Positions 52,194 to 63,415 of a stretch of 64,000 nt of DNA are shown here, piece by piece. Each line of letters begins with the position of its first letter. Within the stretch, counting starts at the first letter, position 1. The stretch covers positions 124,001-188,000 of the forward strand of contig JAHLKF010000010.1 in the NCBI GenBank assembly GCA_025558075.1, in the 5' to 3' direction. This DNA is from Gaertneriomyces semiglobifer. Taxonomy: Eukaryota > Chytridiomycota > Chytridiomycetes > Spizellomycetales > Spizellomycetaceae. The notes below the pieces were generated by a model, which worked only from the letters and a program-made list of their open reading frames with translations, did no database searches and was not told the origin of the DNA. A program made the translations under genes and the position numbers.

Positions 52194-55100
52194 ATGTCTT
52201 CCGTAGCTCCAGACGGTGTGGAGGCTGGTAAACCGGCAGATACTCCTGGTTTAGCCCTCATCAAGGAATTCATCTCCTCAGTGGTGGTTCCTCCCGTTAA
52301 TGGCACGAGCAACGCTGCGGACTCTGTAGATTTCAATGCTCCCTTAAAGGTAAGCATGCAACACGACTACCTACGAATGCGTATGGATATTGCCTGTTTA
52401 CAGCTGACGCTTGTAAATTCTTGTATTTCAGGAAGATATTGTGTTTCTCTCGCAACTGTTGACCGACACCATCAAGGAACATGCAGGTGTGGCAGGAGGC
52501 GTTCCCGAGCGCCTGGCTCCAATGGTCAACCAGGTCCTCGGAGCGTCACGTCAATACTTTTTGCAGCCCAACGACCAGACCTTTCAAAACCTGGTCACCC
52601 TCGTTCAAAACATATCCCAAGCATCTGACTACTTGGAAGTCGCGCGTGTCTTTCAAGAGTTCCTCACCCTCGCCGAGATCGCCGAACGACAGCATCGGGT
52701 GCGCCGTTGGCGCGGTTACCGACGTGGAGAGAGTGGACTGAGCTATCGCCAAACATGCCGAGACGCCTTTGCGTTGCTGCTCAAAAAGGGCTTCACGCCT
52801 AAAGACATCCGCGATGCGCTGTTAAAGCAGGAGGTGGATCTCGTGCTGACGGCGCATCCGACCCAAGCTGCCCGCCGGACCCTGTTGGACAAGTACATTG
52901 CTATTTCCAACCATCTCGCTAACCGCGACAAGACTGTCATGACCCCTGCCGAGCGAGACACTTTGAACGCGCATATCCGGGCAGAGATTCTGGCGGCGTG
53001 GCGCACGAACACGGTACGTCGCATTAAACCCACGCCCGAGGATGAAGCTCGCAACGGGTTGATGATCATCGAATCCGCTGTATGGTCCAGCGTACCCAAC
53101 TTTTTGCACACGGTAGATCACGCGCTCGGCGAGATAGGAGAGGCTCCGTTGCCCTGGGACGCAACTTTGGTGCGGTTTGGAAGTTGGATTGGTGGCGACC
53201 GCGATGGGAATCCGTTTGTGACCTCGGAGGTCACCCGTGAAGTCATCAAGTTGCTGCGGTGGCGCGCTGCGTCGTTGATTTATCAGGAAATCGACAAGCT
53301 GATGTTTGACCTCTCTGTGACTGTGGGATCTCGCTCGCTGGTGTCCCACGTCGAGTCGATTCCTGATTCACTGATCCAGCAATCATCACGCAAGACGAAC
53401 TTGACTTTCTCCCGCGGGAATATCCCTCGTGACGAACCCTACCGAGTGTTGTTGAGTATCTGGCGTGATAGATGCAAGGTGACCGAAGAGTACCTTCAGT
53501 CTATCATTGGTATCCCCAACCCGCCGCCACCGCCAGAGAACTTTGTATACTCCGCTTCTGAGCTGCTGGAACCGCTCAAGCTATGTTACGAATCCCTTTT
53601 GGAGTGCGGGGACTCGATTATCGCCAACGGACGACTTCTTGCCCTGATGCGCCGCATCTCGGTCTTTGGTTTGTCATTGGTGAAATTGGATATCCGACAG
53701 GAAAGTGACCGACACAGTGACGTGCTTGATGCAATTACCTCCTGGCTCGGGATCGGCACTTATGGCATGTGGAGCGAAGAGAAGAAAACTAACTGGATCG
53801 TGGAGGAGTTGAAGAGCCGCAGACCGCTTGTTCCTGCTGACTGGCCCGAGTGCGAAGGTGAAAGCGTCAGTGAGGAAGTCAAGGAAGTGATGAGAACCTT
53901 TAGAATGTTGGCGGGTATTGGAAGGGAGGCCCTTGGAGCTTATGTCATTTCCATGGCAAGGACACCCAGTGATATCCTTGCTGTCTTACTGCTGCAAAAG
54001 ATTTGTGGGGTCCCACTCAACTCGTCTCTTCGCATTGCGCCACTATTTGAAACCAAAGCCGATCTTGAACATGCAGCTGACACGATGCACAAGCTTCTCT
54101 CAATTCCCTTTTATTTGGATCACCTTCGGCGTGACCACAAGTCGTCACAAGAAGTGATGCTCGGATACTCTGACAGTGCCAAGGACGGCAGTCGTTTGAC
54201 GAGCGTTTGGCAATTATATGTTACCCAGGAACAACTCGTCGAAATGTGCGATCGGTACAACATCAAATTGACACTTTTTCATGGTCGTGGCGGTAGTGTC
54301 GGTCGTGGTGGGGGCCCACAGCATCTCGCGATCCTTTCTCAACCTAGCGGAACCGTCCGCGGACGTATGCGGATTACGATTCAAGGGGAGATTATTGACC
54401 AGCACTTTGGATCAGTTGGAACGACTGAACAAACCCTAGAGCGATATACTACTGCGACTTTAATTTCCACCCTCGCCCCACCTGACGCACCCAAACCCGA
54501 ATGGCGGGACCTTTTGCAGAAAATGTCTGACATTTCGTGTAATTCTTACCGATCAACGATTGCAAAGCCGACTTTCATCCCGTTCTTCCGAACATGCACG
54601 CCTCTGGCAGAACTTGGCGCCATGAACATCGGGTCGCGACCGTCAAAGCGCCGAAATGAAGGTGGTTTGGAAACCCTGAGAGCTATCCCATGGATCTTTG
54701 CGTTCACACAGATGAGATTGAGTGTGCCTATTTGGATGGGCTTTGAAGAGGCGGTGAGAGTTGTCAAAGAGCAAGATATTGGTGGGGGGATGAAGTCTCT
54801 GCAGCAGATGTACAACGAATGGCCATTCTTTAAAAGCACAGTGGATCTTATTGCAATGACGCTAGCAAAAACTGATTTAAGGATCGCAGGTGTGTCCTTC
54901 GGTGCAGCTTTTTTGCATGTTGCGTTGTGGGTGTATTAATCTGTTTGTTTGTCCTTGCTTCGTAGATTACTATACGCAGCGACTAGCCACGTCGGAGGAT
55001 ATGAAAGGCATCAGCCAAGAGCTGCTCAAGCGGTTGCAGCAGTGCATTGACCTAATATTGGAAATTAGCGGTCATACTGAATTGTTGGCTTCGGATCCCG

Positions 55101-55367
55101 TCGTAAAGCGTGCGGTGGAGGCGCGGCTGCCTTTCGGAAACGTAATGAAGTGAGTTGTCTTCCGATGTCGGTTCCAGTTTTACTTTTGTGGTTTGGTTTA
55201 CTGATGACGGGCCGTCCTCGGTTTCGCTCTATAGCATGATTCAAGTGGAGGTTATCAAGGAGATGCGGGAAGCCGAAGCAAAAGGAGCGGCAATCGAGCA
55301 GGCGCTCAAAGATGTGATTGTTGTTAGCATTCAAGGTGTTGCTCTCGGAATGGGCAATACGGGATAA
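52194..55367 (+). CDS. Phosphoenolpyruvate carboxylase, four exons (976 aa)
   Basis: Exons are 52194-52349, 52432-54889, 54966-55149 and 55235-55367; phases close. The enzyme adds bicarbonate to phosphoenolpyruvate to make oxaloacetate, an anaplerotic step that most fungi carry out with pyruvate carboxylase. All catalytic motifs are present: VLTAHPTQAARRTLL (His about 194), GSWIGGDRDGNPF (about 306), VKLDIRQESDRH, VMLGYSDSAKDGSRL (about 629), TLFHGRGGSVGRGGGPQH (about 669), RAIPWIFAFTQMRLSVPIWM, the effector-site lysine region (LAKTDLRIADYYTQRL), and the C-terminal GMGNTG. The plant-type N-terminal phosphorylation motif is not seen. Full length, intact and spliced, so it is unlikely to be contamination from a bacterium. 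Confidence 0.96.
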
Positions 55368-55538
55368 ATGCATGTTAGGGTCGCTTCACCGATTGTCATA
55401 GTGTTACATCTGAACATAGTCATCATGCATTTCTCTCAATTAACTTTCTCATCATTTTTTGTAATTGATAAACAAAGTGTACGCTGCTGCTCAGATCGAA
55501 CATCCGCGGAATTTCGTCCAGCGGAAGCGTTAAGGACC

Positions 55539-56813
55539 ATGGAAGTTGGAAAGCATTGTGCGTTTACGGGGTGCTCGCAGTTAGGTAGGGCACATGTTTG
55601 CATTGTAACGGTTCTGTCAACAGCGGATTCACTCCGCACCTAGATTTCCTGCCATTTACGTGCGGGTCATGTAAGGAATTCTTCTGGTATGACAACATGA
55701 GCCAGCGTTCCTTCATCCAATGGTCTCTCACGAAGCTTTTTTTTAAGTTTGGAACATCGAACGCCGATAGCACATCATTGTGAAAAATGGAGTGCAAAGG
55801 ATGTTGGTATCACCCTATTTGAGAAAGCTACAAGATCGACAATGACTGACAGTGTCGTTTCTCGATGGTTTTAAAGAAGGTTGTCTCGATATGCCACAAA
55901 TGCCATGCCATCCTACCCTCTGACAAAACTGAAGATGTAAGGCATCGCTTTACCACGGTCGCCTCCGTCCGCTGTTTGTGCTTCTCGCAATTTACACATG
56001 CACCCATCGCAGCTTGAAGCTCATCTTGCCACATGTTCCCCAACTACCGCCAAAACGCAGTGCAGTCTCGCCACCTGCCATCAACTCACACTGTTTCCAT
56101 CCACCTGCCTCAAATGCCACGACAAATTCTGCTTGCAGCACCGCCATCCACCGGATCATCAATGCCCTGGTCCGAAGAATCAGGATAAAGAGAAGCCAGC
56201 GGTTTTGAAAGAGTTTGAAAGACAAATGCTGGAACGGGCCGCTCAGAAGCCGAATACTAGCGCTGTGAAAACAAAGGTGAAGAAGAAGAATCTCACCTTG
56301 GAATTGATGAAGTTGAAGCAAAAGGCAACGGTAGGTCCGCGCCCCGGAATACATGCGTCTTTCTCATGACCTTTTACTGTTGGCCACGTGTTGATGACAG
56401 GCTGCTTTCTGGTAGGGTGATCAGTCGGTGCCACAGCCGTCGAGAATCTATTTGTGGGTGCACCTGCCGAAGCCTGCGAGCTCTCCCATCCCACTATTCT
56501 TTTCCAAGGAACATACAATAGGTCGCATGGTGGATAGCATTAGCGTGGCGGGCAACGTTAAAAACGTAAATAATAATGGCGACGCATCGCAGGTATGGAA
56601 GTGGAGGTCAGTCTGTTTGGGCGCATGTACATCCTTTTGCTCACGCAAAGCTTGTCATTCAAGCGGTTGACTCTATTTGATGCTCAGAATGGAGTAGCTT
56701 TGTCGAATACAGCGACTATGGATGCGCTGGTCAAGGAAAAAGTGTTGAGCAATGGCGGTGACATTATAATGGAAAGGGGGGCCGTGAAGATTGATCCGAG
56801 CGATTATGTATGA
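55539..56813 (+). CDS. ZFAND1/Cuz1 AN1-type zinc-finger protein, seven exons (about 282 aa)
   Basis: Exons are 55539-55584, 55644-55686, 55748-55802, 55877-55936, 56013-56330, 56416-56592 and 56664-56813; phases close. The third intron has a weak GTTGGT donor and its acceptor is uncertain by 3 bp. Cuz1/ZFAND1 links Cdc48/p97 to the proteasome under arsenite and metal stress. The first AN1 finger (HCAFTGC, then DFLPFTCGSCKEFFCLEHRT, then AHHC) and the second (CSLATC, then STCLKCHDKFCLQHRHPPDH) match the family. Between them is an extra CHKCHAILPSDKTED...LEAHLATC motif, as in ZFAND2. The C-terminus is ubiquitin-like (PSRIYLWVHLPKP, then FSKEHTIGRMVDSISVAGNV, then LSNGGDIIMERG). It converges on a broken HID1 tail. 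Confidence 0.88.
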
Positions 56814-56834
56814 GGCATTGTTCGAACGAACATT

Positions 56835-56945
56835 GCCCAAAGACGTTTCCATCCAAAACGCTTCCCACTCGGTATTCTTTCAAAATTCTTTTGAAGATCC
56901 TACCCCAGAAATAGCTTGTAATCCATACTCTAGTCATCGCCATAT
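56835..56945 (-). pseudogene. HID1 3'-end fragment (duplicated copy)
   Basis: On the minus strand this encodes TRVWITSYFWGRIFKRILKE and continues YRVGSVLDGNVFGQ. It matches the near-terminal part of the intact HID1 gene (TRVWITSYIWGAIFERSVKE, then REVGSVWMGKSFG at 58810-58915). The match stops abruptly on the upstream side. No other HID1 exon is present here and the stop region of HID1 is missing. It is a dead tail left by the tandem duplication. Confidence 0.8.
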
Positions 56946-58460
56946 CCGACGGCATTTTGGAATACAATACCATAAGCGCATCAATACCCAGACGGGCAGG
57001 GAAAAGGTGGCGGATACAGACCAGCAAAAAGGAGGATTGTATTGAGTGATAATAAATACAAGCTGGTAGCATATTATTTCGAACGTTTTGGAGGTGAAGT
57101 AGCGATGATCGAACAAGATAGATTTCATTGTGGCCGTTATAACTCTTGTTCGATCATCGCTACTTCACCTCCAAAACCGCGCCGCTCTGAGAAGAAGGCC
57201 CGTAGCTGAATGCACTCACTATCGCTCAGTAATCCATTATACGCCGTGGGTCGTGATTCGGGTACCAACAGGCATCCTTGCACAGCAAGGAATTCTTCGG
57301 AGTCCGCGTATTATACCGGCTTCTGGGCTTTCAACAAAAGCTTTTGGAAGTTGCGCAGGACTTTGCCGACGTGCAAATCAAGCTTCTTGGGTTCAGTCCC
57401 GATCAGGTGAGTCAAGTCCTCTTCCAGCTCCACTCCCATCATCTCCCCATCATCGAAGATATTGCAGCTGCTATCATCCGAATCAGGTATGTACGGGAAG
57501 CGTTGTAGAGTTCTGGACGCTGCGGTAACATGTCCAGTGGGAAAGGGGGAAAGGGGTGCGGTCGTGGCGCGACTTCCTCTTCGTTGTCATCTGTCGCATC
57601 GGCCTCGTCCTCGCACTCAACTCTGGGCCTGGATCTTAGGAAGTGCGCTGCCGCGTTCGTAGGCGGTGTGTACAAGTGACAGACGGCTCCGTTTCCCCCA
57701 TCGACACACCACGCAGGGCGCGGGAGACCTTTGGTCTCGGGAGATGTCCATCATGATGCCTTATGCGGCGGATAGGTGTGGTCAGAGGTTTGACCGCGTT
57801 ACAGCAGATGATGTTGTCCTGAAAACTTGATCCTTTGTAAAACAATACAATTGCGAGAAGATGTGTTCAAATAGCAGTGGTTTCATGTACACCATTTTTC
57901 GTTGCGATGGCGAGCTGCCTCCTTTCTGCTGCTGGATGAAGATGACATGATGGTGCTTGCGAGGGATGGATGCATGCCAACTGTTACCGTTGCGCTACTG
58001 CTGAGTTGATCTGAAGTTTTGCACGATGCTCTTCAGCAAACAGATCGCATTGACAGAAGCCTGGAACAGTGCCGTAATGTTCATGTGACCCGGCAAAGGT
58101 GTCATGTTCGGGGCCATACTGCTGAAGCCGCGATCACTGAAGAGGATCCCATCGGCAGACCTCCGTGGTGAAGAAAATTGAGAAACTGAGACGGGTAAGG
58201 ATAGTTCCAACGAGATACACTGCTCAAGCCGTAGTGCTGCTTGGCATGGTGTCCACTTGCCTCGATGCACATGTCCGCCGGCGGGCCTGGGTCTTTGATC
58301 GGGCTGGTTTTGCTTGCAGTGAGCAGTATTTTTTTGGGTTTCAGGGGTTGCATCCTTTGAATTAACCCTTGGTATGCTGAAAACGGGATATCCCGTCGCC
58401 ACTTATTACTATTGCGGAAACGGCTCAACATTGAATCGGGGTATTGGCAAATTGCAACAA
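56946..58460. other. Region between duplicated copies, one possible orphan exon
   Basis: Contains the 34-bp inverted repeat (57085-57177). It also has a plus-strand open segment (about 57278-57485) that could be one coding exon (LLEVAQDFADVQIKLLGFSP, then PIIEDIAAAIIRIR) ending at a GTATGT donor. No convincing partner exon is found, and the opposite strand is also open (57439-57675, acidic). No gene is called. Confidence 0.35.
57085..57177. repeat. Perfect 34-bp inverted repeat, 25-nt spacer
   Basis: The arms at 57085-57118 and 57144-57177 are exact reverse complements (beginning GTTTTGGAGG, ending CCTCCAAAAC). They flank a 25-nt spacer. They lie just beyond the broken HID1 tail, near the inner edge of the tandem duplication. 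Confidence 0.92.
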
Positions 58461-58676
58461 AGAATCCATTTGTGCGTGCACCTCCGAGTCCGAAAACGTA
58501 AAGAATGGAGGTCAGTCTGTTTGCTATGCAAAAATTGTCATTCAAGCGGTTGACTCTATCTGATGCACATAACGGAGAAGCTTTCTCGAGTACAGCGACT
58601 TTGGATGCTGGTCAAGGAGCAATTGTTGAGTAATGGCGGTGATATTGTAATTGATCCGAGCGGTTATGTATGAGGC
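58461..58676 (+). pseudogene. ZFAND1 3'-end fragment (duplicated copy)
   Basis: Nucleotide-level match to the last part of the ZFAND1 gene (about 56441-56816). It includes AATCCATTTGTGCGTGCACC, GGAGGTCAGTCTGTTTG, the acceptor region TTGTCATTCAAGCGGTTGAC, and the end TGATCCGAGCGGTTATG with the TATGTATGAG stop context. About 130 bp of the middle are deleted, there are further small indels that break the frame, and no upstream exons exist. It sits tail-to-tail with intact HID1, as the intact ZFAND1 sits with the HID1 fragment. Confidence 0.85.
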
Positions 58677-58747
58677 GAAGTTCGACCGATTTCCTCGAAA
58701 AACATTTTGGGCTCAGCTCTACGATGCCGTTTTGACCTGAAAGAGTC

Positions 58748-61361
58748 TTACGCGGGTGCCTGCAACCATGCATAATGAGTGACCTTGCGACAGAATTTCA
58801 ATAGAATATCACCAAAGGACTTACCCATCCAGACGCTTCCCACTTCTCGTTCTTTCACACTTCTTTCAAAGATCGCACCCCAGATGTAGCTTGTAATCCA
58901 TACTCTAGTGGCTTCACCCCCATGCCATCGCCGGACGCTAATAGGATGCGGAAGCGGCAATAGACCCACCAGGGTGCCACTGTTCAGGAAATCTATGATG
59001 GGTTTGTCGTCTGTTATAGACTGGCTCTGAATCATGCTCTCGACAGTAGGCGACAAGGCATCCAGTAATATGAGCAAGGTCTGCAGCGGCAGGTGTACAT
59101 GCCAGTAATTGAACCATTCAGGAATAGGCACAAACTTTTGGTCGGAAGGGCCTGTTGGTGCAATTGGTGTGGGCGGGGCTGCATTAGCGGGAAGTTTGCC
59201 TTTGGCCTTCTCCGATAACCTGCGCTCCATGGGCGGTCGCTGTGGTTCCGTGTTTTGCTCTGTTTCTTCAGGCGTCGCTGTACCACTGGCACCAGTTTCA
59301 CTTTCAGCATCCGGTTTTGAACTAGCGGTGACAGGTTGCTGGTCTTGTTGTTCATTATGCTTCCGAGCACGAAGTGTACGGATCCTGTCGAGCTCTGCCA
59401 CTGCCTTGTCAAAAGTAAGATCCCGCAAGTCGTAAAACTTTGAACTATGACGTATTATCGCATAGATGAGAGCAGTGTTCCCTGTCAAAATTTACAGCAT
59501 AAGGACACGCACAAGACCATCTCGAAACGTCGACGCAGTGGGCCTACCTGCCACTTGATATTGTAACAAGTTGTTGAATGTCTCAAGCAAGTAAAACACT
59601 AGCTTATGATTCGACTCATTTGCAACCACAAAAGCTGGATTTGAGAACATGCTGAAGAGACTGAGAAGCTTTGTGCTGGTGGTTGGGTTCAAGCTCTTCG
59701 CGTAAGGACTGACGTTTGTCATGGCTACCAGTAAACTCTCCCTGTTCAGCACCGTTTGCCCAGGCGTTGTCGTCAATGTGTGAATCGCCAAAAAGAAAAA
59801 GTCGGCCCAGGTTCCACTTGTAAATGTCGGCACGCACTTTGCTGCCGCTCCCACTAACGAATGGTCAAATGCTGCATTGAGCTGCACACCAAAGGTGCGC
59901 GACTGAGAAATGATGTGGAGGAGGAAAGAGCATAGGCGGACAAGACCAGCCTGTGCTGGGTCCGTTCGAGCTTCGACGAGGAAATAAATGATTGACGCCA
60001 ATACGAGAAGAATTTTGTCGCTTTCCATAATTTGATGCGCAAAGCCCTGTGGGTCGCATGGTGAATGACTGAAGGGAAAGAAATAAAACCGCTGATCTCA
60101 CCTCATTGTGTTCCATTAGCTTCCAGAAACACAATAGAACCTCTACGTGAATATTCGCCCGCTTTGTAGAGCCCGGAAGATAGGTGTTAGCTGACTCGAG
60201 AGGATTCGTCAGCAACCTCGCGAACCCGTCCAAAATCAGCATGAAATCTTGCGTGCGATGAAGTTTTCCCACGTAGTACACGAAATCATTCTGAAGCAAT
60301 TCTCTCCTACGCTGATCCGCAGCGTTACGAGGTGACAGTGCACCCCCGTTGCTTGAGCTTGCGCTTGAGACCCTGCGACTGGCATCAACAGATGAATGCC
60401 GGCTATGAACTGGGCTTGTAGTCGAAGATGCTGCAGGCAACTGGGACAAATCGACCCCGGGAGGGCGAATATCCAAAAGTACTACCAATGCTTGCAGACA
60501 TAAAGTGACGAGATGCTCCTCTGCATTCGCAAATAGTAGGTGATTATATGGTAGCACCGCCCAGCCAACTGGGTCATAATTCACCACTGTGTTCAACAGA
60601 GAGCATAGCAAAGCTAATGCAGCCTTTTTCTCTAGACCCGTTAATATCGCTTTTGCCCAACGATTCTCAAAATTGAGGACTTCCGGTGGTGGGCAGTACA
60701 TCGATCGTGACAACAAAGTCATCAACAGTCTCATCGTTTCAATGCGGTTATTCGTTTCGTCTCGGCCCACTGGAGGTGTAATAGAGGACCCTACCCCTTG
60801 CTCCCATATTAGGTACTGCACTCCCACAGATTCCGTACCTACTGGCAACGTGAAGCCTCGGAAGAAAAGCAGTTTGATGACAGCACGAGCGAGCCGGGTG
60901 CCGAGCGGGATTTCATCTTCTTCTGTAGACGGAGCCCAAAAGAGACGCTCCTCCAGTGTCTGATCGTCATGTTCAAAAATATACGGCAGTATCCGGGTAA
61001 GGATCCGAATGCAGTTCAGGACGGCGCGGGTATCGTCTCTCGTAGGAAAGGTCGACAGAGTCAAAAATGCAAACAGGCGGCTCGTTATCTGTTCAATCGA
61101 GAATGAGTACTCGGCGCTTCAGTTGACTACACGTCCAGACGTCCTTCCCACCTTACTCAACAACGTCTCCAAGTTTGCTGGCGCTGTGTCGCGCACACGC
61201 CTTATATCTTTGGCACCAAACAGGTTGAAAACATCTTCCGCAGTGTCGGGCAGTGTGTAAAAGTTGCTCCAAAATGATTCGTTAGTTGCAGGTACGTTCT
61301 TCTGCTCGTATATCTGGAAGACACTTTTGCGAAAAGCAAGTTTGGATTCCGTCGCCCCCAT
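58748..61361 (-). CDS. HID1-domain protein, four exons (809 aa)
   Basis: Exons are 61361-61152, 61088-60102, 60046-59548 and 59481-58748; all phases close. HID1 proteins are peripheral Golgi/trans-Golgi proteins needed for dense-core granule and cargo sorting; fission yeast has Hid3/Ftp105-type relatives. The N-terminus MGATESKLAFRKSVFQIYEQ fits N-myristoylation at Gly2, as in animal HID1. Family blocks follow: SFWSNFYTLPDTAEDVFNLF, RAVLNCIRILTRILPYIFEH, ERLFWAPSTEEDEIPLGTRL, MESDKILLVLASIIYFLVEA, LVGAAAKCVPTFTSGTWADF and, at the C-terminus, EWFNYWHVHLPLQTLLILLD and VLFVP-like tail motifs. A disordered acidic/Ser/Pro insert lies between. Length matches human HID1 (788 aa). The 3' end is duplicated at 56.8 kb. 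Confidence 0.93.
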
Positions 61362-63415
61362 AGTTCCCAAAGCTCTCCTCCTTCCACTGCTGCGACCCGG
61401 CTAATACAAGCTTCTAGAAAGCTGGGCCCTGTTTGTTACAGGGTGCGTGCAGCTTTATGGCAAGGATCTGCAAGTTTTAAGTTGAAGATTCAGCCGTTGA
61501 CGTGGCCGGCGCGAAACACGACTGCGAGTCAAAGACGGTGAACGGGCACATACAAGATACAGCAACGGCGACTACATGTACAGTGCAAGACTTTCAATTG
61601 TGGAGAGATCGAGTTATGATTCGCCGCGTGAGAGCGACGTAGTACTTGCAGCAACAGGAAAAAGCTCAAATCTGTGCAGGAACGGAGATGTTGTCAGCTC
61701 AGAACAGAACCGCACGCTGTCCCGCCAGGCATTGGAGCATGGATAACTAAAAATGATGAGGTTGACACATACGATGGCTTAAGTCAAGGTAAAGGATGGG
61801 CGTTGGATGCAGTTGCGGAACTGGCGAATTGATAGGTCCCTTATCCGGTTCATTCCGTACGCACTGTGTCAGCTTGCCGGCAGGGATCCGTCGAGGTACT
61901 GGGCAACTTCTCTGGAAGCCTTTCCGCAAACAGTGCTCGCGAGACGGTTCCTTTACGCTAGTCTGTTAACGACATCGTTCTGGAGCGGACGGAGTGGTAC
62001 CATATTGGTCGCTTGCCTGGAACTGCCCAACAGTCGAAGACAATGTATAGATGGACTTGATGGGAACCAACCACACATAGCAGACTGTTGGTTAGTTGCA
62101 CCTAGGAGCAGTTTGTATGAACAAATGACTGCTTTTAAGGGGGCCGCCACTAACACACGGAAATCAACTCACGGTATACTGCACAGTGGGCTGCTGCTTT
62201 GCAAAAGGAAACCACCTAGTGAGAAATGGTGCAAGCGTCACCGTCTCAATTGGGTTAAGGTTGGCATAGAGAGGATTTGACATTCCATCCGTAACGCATG
62301 TGTCTCGTCACGACAGAAGCGGAAACTGTATTGAAGAAAGAGAAAGGCGGTGAATGACTCCAGCCCTGCATTCAGAATCCAGATCAAGTTCGTAAGTCAA
62401 AACAACTTCAATCATTATGCCCAGAGGACAAGAGCTCAACTCCCAGCGGCACCACCGAAGACAAGCATTACTCCATGATCAGATCCAGATCCAGCACTGG
62501 TGCAAAGGCTCAATGGGCGGCTGCAGGCAGTAATCCCCATTACATCTGAATTGCAGTTTGAACAGCAGATGGCCAGCTTCAAAGAAGCAATTGAAACACG
62601 AGGGACGCAGGCATCAGATGCAGAAATCTGAGGGGATGAAGAAGAGCAGGTTGGTAACATTGACTGGCTTGTTGACGCATTGACGGCGGTAACACTTCTC
62701 AATTGCCTCGTAGATTGAATTGGTCACCATTCATTGATGCGAAAAGGGATGTAAAGTGCCTCGGTACTCCTGTCCGTCGAACAAGGCTCTAGCGGGTATT
62801 CTGATCCAAACAGGCAAATAAATATGTCATGTATCACTCGACAGGTGCCGACCTTTCATTCCAACAACAGAAGCTGCTGGTCTAGGCCAACGTTTAAGAG
62901 TGAAATCGCTCTCTACTCCGGGAACGCGCAACACACCACTTGGAAACCAGCGTGCTCCGAACTTTAAAGGAGGATTGTAGTTGTTATAACTACTGATGAA
63001 TGGAGAAAAACTGAGGGGAGTTGGGGAAGCAGCGCCTTTTATACCCGTTGGCGAGTGCTGTGCCACCGTTGGAAAAAAGCAAAAATAATCATTACATTCC
63101 GTAATCTATAAGTAAAAAGTCCGCTCGCGTTGCGCTCGCGCGCAGAGATGAGCTGAACCTCAAGTGCGAGTTCTTTGAAGAGGATGCAGGCATTGTGAGA
63201 GTAGTCCGGTCCCCATGCAGCACTAGTTGCTCCTCTTTGTATCGGATGTGATCTTGCTTACGTGGTCGGAGCGTGGCCGTAACTTCGAAGGGGTCTACCG
63301 ATTCGACAACCTCTGGATGAGACTAAATCCCGGTGCTAAATAAAGCCCACTTCCAAAAAATGACTAAAATGATCCGGTACGAATTCACCGCCACTATAGA
63401 AGCAAATTTCACAAA
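61362..63415. other. Long intergenic region, no convincing gene
   Basis: About 2 kb between divergent genes. Plus-strand 61807-62280 and minus-strand 62436-62702 are open but lack motifs, consistent starts or splice partners. No RNA or repeat was recognised. Confidence 0.4.

Noticed and set aside
57130..57675. Gene in the space between the duplicated copies
   Set aside because: Both strands are partly open; only one possible exon with a good donor is seen and no start or partner exon could be found.
61807..62702. Candidate genes in the 2-kb gap beyond HID1
   Set aside because: No motif, no splice partner and no codon pattern in either strand.
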